DNA from: Mucor racemosus
Lineage: Eukaryota; Mucoromycota; Mucoromycetes; Mucorales; Mucoraceae
Length of the DNA: 64,000 bases
Assembly: GCA_027405735.1 (NCBI GenBank)
Contig: JAPEHQ010000005.1
Coordinates: 2,480,001-2,544,000 of the forward strand
Direction of reading: 5' to 3'
The position numbers and the translations under genes were made by a program. Position 1 is the stretch's first letter, and every line of letters starts with the position of its first letter. The notes below the pieces were generated by a model that worked only from the letters and a program-made list of their open reading frames with translations, was not told where the DNA came from and ran no database searches. Shown one piece after another: positions 60,696 through 64,000 of this stretch.

Positions 60696-61181
60696 TTTTA
60701 CTCAAACTCAATGTTTATAAAAGGATATATTATACTAATATGAAATAAAAAAGAAAGAGAAAAAAAAAAGAAGGGAATATATTGAAAAGTGAATTGATCA
60801 AAGCACTTTATATAATGAGTACAACAGCGTATCAAGTTGGCGTAATTTTTCATTGATTGGGCTTCAATATATATAATCAAAATGTGTAACAAGGACGACA
60901 GTTGCTTATACATAAGGCATCCAAATAGAAATCTAAGCCGCAAAAAAAGTGAATAGCAATTAGTGAAAACTTGAATTGTACATCTAGCCATGTGATATCA
61001 AAATTTTGCATAGTAATAAAGTGGTGTATTTGCATATAAAGCAGTAATGGCCACTTCTGAAGGATTTGTAGATGTATGCAACACATGCAGGCTTAATTTT
61101 AATAAAAATCTGATGTTTAGGATAATAGGCAATTAGGACTTGTCAAATATACAAATGTATTATTATATCTATGTTTATTAT
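60696..61181. other. Intergenic between bestrophin-like and PanE-like genes
   Basis: 486 bp, promoter of the former and 3' flank of the latter. No other feature recognised. Confidence 0.6.
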
Positions 61182-62156
61182 TTAATACAAAACTTCTCTA
61201 GCGTGAATAAGGTTAACAATTGCTTGATTAGATTTAACATTAATACCCTTTTCTTGACCTATTTTACAGATATAGCCATTAAGATAATCAACTTCTGTCT
61301 GTCTTTTGGCTCTGATATCTTGTAAAGTAGAACTGACGTTTTCACCTGCTTCTTGGTTAGTTCTTAAAACCAATTCCATTAAAGATTCAACAGTTTCTCC
61401 AGGCATTTCATCTTTAAAAACTTCATAACCTTCTTCACAAATAGCTCTCATCATGGCAATTCCACCTGGATTACCGTCCTTGATAACACCAATATTTTTA
61501 GTCATTAAAACAGATGCTACACCGTTGATACATGAATTAACAAATAACTTTTTGTAAATCTTGACCCTGATTTCCTCCCAAGGTAATACAGCGGCCTGTA
61601 ACTGTGGAATTTCGGTCATCTTTTGTAGAAATTCAGGCACCTCTGATTGCGCTTGAGCATTCGTGGGAAATCTACCAATGCGCAAAGCGTCAGGGTCGTT
61701 ATACCCAGAATGTCCATGGACATCATATGGCGCTATACGTTCAACAGCATGTCGATTTACACCAACAAATATATTGGGTGGTGTTGTATCTGACCAAAAA
61801 GTTTTCATGAGTTCTTCTGCAACTCCCATGCCATTTTGCATTAACAAAATGTTGGATTTTGGTGATAATCTAGATGTTATAGGCTCTAATGCTTTGAGAG
61901 TATGATGGGTCTTTGTTGCTAAAACAAGCGAATTGATAGGCGATTTATCACTGGTATCCGTTGTGACGCTGGCGCCGAAGCCAGATATGATATCAGTTTT
62001 CTCCTGACAGCGGTAGGTAATGCTATTGTTTCGAGCTTTGAAATCTTTCAAATGATCTTGTGAGCGAAGCAAGAGAGTTACTTTGTTTCTATTTGCTTTG
62101 AGTGTAGCAGCGATATGACAGCCTACAGCACCAGTACCAAGGATATGAATACCCAT
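61182..62156 (-). CDS. Ketopantoate reductase (PanE/ApbA family)
   Basis: Single-exon gene, 324 aa. Predicted NADPH-dependent 2-dehydropantoate 2-reductase, the pantothenate (coenzyme A) pathway enzyme, or a relative. N-terminal Rossmann motif IHILGTGAVGCHIA (GxGxxG at 7-12). ALATKTHHT (as VLATKTHHTLKAL) and LLMQNGMGV match the family's 'VK...T...LLQNG' region. The C-terminal domain has KIYKKLFVNSCINGVASVL, containing the family Lys and Asn, and later an acidic ISSTLQD-like segment (NVSSTLQDIRAKRQTEVDYLNGYI). Several fungal paralogues exist, so the exact substrate is not certain. The start at 62156 follows a purine-rich leader. Confidence 0.87.
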   Translation of the reverse strand: MGIHILGTGAVGCHIAATLKANRNKVTLLLRSQDHLKDFKARNNSITYRCQEKTDIISGFGASVTTDTSDKSPINSLVLATKTHHTLKALEPITSRLSPKSNILLMQNGMGVAEELMKTFWSDTTPPNIFVGVNRHAVERIAPYDVHGHSGYNDPDALRIGRFPTNAQAQSEVPEFLQKMTEIPQLQAAVLPWEEIRVKIYKKLFVNSCINGVASVLMTKNIGVIKDGNPGGIAMMRAICEEGYEVFKDEMPGETVESLMELVLRTNQEAGENVSSTLQDIRAKRQTEVDYLNGYICKIGQEKGINVKSNQAIVNLIHAREVLY

Positions 62157-63226
62157 TTTTGTTGAAAAGAGTGTGAGAAATAGGAAATCTATTTGCTTTC
62201 ATGATTTATGTATTGAACTCTTATCCGAAGTTTCGGAGATGGTGACAATTTAAATTATCAATCTTGGATAGATAAACTCTAACTTGAAATCGTATCTCTG
62301 TTACAGCTCAGTTATTTACTCTCAAAAGGGACTATCAAGTACAAAGGAATGAGAACAAAAGGTATTTCTATGGTTTGTATGATATATGCCAGATCCAATA
62401 TACGATTTCATAAATATTTCATTCATGTAAACCGATTAAACAAACTCGTAAAGCAGTGTAGCAGTCAATCGTACAATGGAGAACGTGGATGTATCTCATC
62501 AAACCATGGAATACGACGTTCTTGATTCATCAATCCCTCTCATCGATGACCAATGTAGATGAGATTCAAATTTTGCAACTCATTCTTAAAGGATTTTTTC
62601 TCAAGGTAGACTTAAGAAAAACTAATAAAAATTGTTTCAACTTGTAACCTTGTCTATCATGTTGTACCAGTTTTTTTTTTATTTTATTTTTTCAAGTTCA
62701 AAATAGCATGGATGCGTTATTTTCAAAGAAAAACAACTGCATACTATACACGCGGAGTTTAAATTATGCAAGATGCTGCAGCCCCATTTTTACTGCTGAG
62801 AAGTTTTTTTTTTCATTTAAATTATATACAAAGAACAAATCTTTAGCCAGAGCATGAAGCCTTAGATAAACTGATAATCATCCTTGGTGATTAATCTGGC
62901 TCGATTTTATTTTACCTGTTCTTCGAAGAAGAACCGCTTATAAGTTATTTAACAACAATAAGAACGGCGGTAGCAGGTGTTAATTAAAGAACAAAAAGGT
63001 TTTCGCCATTTATCTCGAGTTTTTATACCTTTTCGATTTCCAAGCCGCCGCACACACTTACAAAAATTTATTCATTCCAGTCACTTTTTGCCAATCATTC
63101 AGACATGTTGGATGTCTTACGATCTTCAAATGTGTCTCGAAATGGGTAAATGTATTAGCCTTCCTTTTACGAAATGCTGTATTGTGTAATTTTTTAGTTT
63201 CATAATTATTATTACTATTATATATT
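62157..63226. other. Divergent intergenic region
   Basis: About 1.07 kb between the PanE-like and GNAT gene starts. No gene or repeat recognised. Confidence 0.6.
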
Positions 63227-64000
63227 ATGACAGATTTAACAGTTACTAGGTATAATAACATTGATTTATTCCTAAAAGAGACAGAACCATATTTACAACA
63301 ATATGAAATCAAAAATACATTTGTATTGGTAACAGCATATCAAATGCTAAAAGAAGAGAAAGAGGGTAAAATTGCGACTTTTTACTGTGGTGCAATTTGG
63401 AATGACAAACTTGAATTGATATTTGTTATTCTTGCTCAAGATAATGCTTTCTTGTATGCTTCTTCTTTATTTGATGAGACTCGATCTGAAGCAATCGACT
63501 TGCTTACAAAAGATGTACTTGAATCTTCGCTCAATTTCCAAGGTTTACATGGCTATCAACCTGTATTAAATTTAGTACTAGATTCTATCGAAACTCAATC
63601 AGCAATGACATTTGTAAAGAAATTTGCTACTATGAGCTATGAATTAAAACAAGTGAAATGGTCATCCAAAACAAAAGAAATAGCAGAAGCTGGATCTACG
63701 AGTTTACGTCTTGCTTCTGCATCTGATGTGGATATTCTACACCAATGGACGTTTGGTTTTATTCAAGACGCATTTGAAGATCCTAAAGTTATCACTCAAT
63801 CTGTTGATTCCATTTCTCAAGACATGATTGCGTCCAAAGGACTTTATCTTTTATGTTTTGATGGTATTCCTGTGAGCATGGCATGGAAAGTTAGACCATT
63901 ACGACATGGTACATCATTAGCTTATGTTTACACGCCAAATGAACATAGGAATAAAGGATATGGTGCTGCTTGTGTTGCCATGACAAGTGAAGCTATCTTG
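63227..64000 (+). CDS. GNAT-family N-acetyltransferase (partial, runs off window)
   Basis: Open from ATG at 63227 to the end of the window, 258 codons without stop or intron. The first 160 residues are a divergent N-terminal region (MTDLTVTRYNNIDLFL...). A second half has the acetyl-CoA loop PNEHRNKGYGAACVA (R-x-x-G-x-G/A motif) preceded by a strand GIPVSMAWKVRP and AYVYTP, typical of GNAT motif A. Two-part proteins of this type often acetylate small molecules, but the substrate is not predictable. The 3' end lies beyond this window. Confidence 0.87.
   Translation, partial: MTDLTVTRYNNIDLFLKETEPYLQQYEIKNTFVLVTAYQMLKEEKEGKIATFYCGAIWNDKLELIFVILAQDNAFLYASSLFDETRSEAIDLLTKDVLESSLNFQGLHGYQPVLNLVLDSIETQSAMTFVKKFATMSYELKQVKWSSKTKEIAEAGSTSLRLASASDVDILHQWTFGFIQDAFEDPKVITQSVDSISQDMIASKGLYLLCFDGIPVSMAWKVRPLRHGTSLAYVYTPNEHRNKGYGAACVAMTSEAIL

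Overview
This window looks like nuclear DNA of an early-diverging fungus, most likely a mucoralean mould (Mucoromycota). It is very AT-rich. Genes have short introns of about 50-70 bases with GT..AG ends. A CotH-family secreted protein sits beside ordinary fungal housekeeping genes. Assignments come from reading the sequence and translations only; no database search was possible.

Genes by region. 2-8 kb: glutamine-dependent NAD+ synthetase (QNS1) and a sorbitol/xylitol-type dehydrogenase in tandem on the minus strand, divergent from an SR-like RRM protein. 9.7-11.6 kb: a CotH-family protein. 19.7-21.7 kb: a head-to-head arsenic pair, the arsenite efflux pump ACR3 and a bacterial-type ArsC arsenate reductase. 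23.5-24.8 kb: a farnesylated type I DnaJ (YDJ1). 28.4-29.1 kb: a secreted YcaC-like isochorismatase-fold hydrolase. 31.9-35.1 kb: proteasome lid genes RPN6 and RPN7, head to head. 36-41.4 kb: a perilipin-like lipid-droplet protein, the E3 ligase HEL2/ZNF598 and a YEATS protein (TAF14). 53.5-62.2 kb: a Nup82/Nup88 nucleoporin, an Air1/2-type zinc-knuckle protein, a bestrophin-like channel and a ketopantoate-reductase-like protein. 63.2 kb to the end: the start of a GNAT acetyltransferase.

The rest is gene-poor and rich in repeats, mainly 11.6-19.7, 24.8-28.4 and 41.4-53.5 kb. The dominant repeat is an unusual family seen in five copies. It carries a degenerate 3' fragment of a dynein intermediate chain gene fused to a conserved AT-rich block. 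Four copies form two large inverted repeats, 14.1-19.3 kb and 43.3-48.1 kb; the second has nearly identical arms of about 1.1 kb. A fifth half-copy lies at 50.8-53.0 kb. Comparing copies exposes later insertions with empty sites and target duplications: two LTR-like families and a MITE. Further MITEs, a second pair of LTR-like repeats, a duplicated intergenic block and a formin gene remnant complete the picture. No intact transposase or reverse transcriptase was recognised.

The most interesting candidates are the palindromic dynein-fragment element, which could act as a natural hairpin-RNA source against a host dynein gene, and the divergent ars pair that mixes a eukaryotic-style pump with a bacterial-style reductase.
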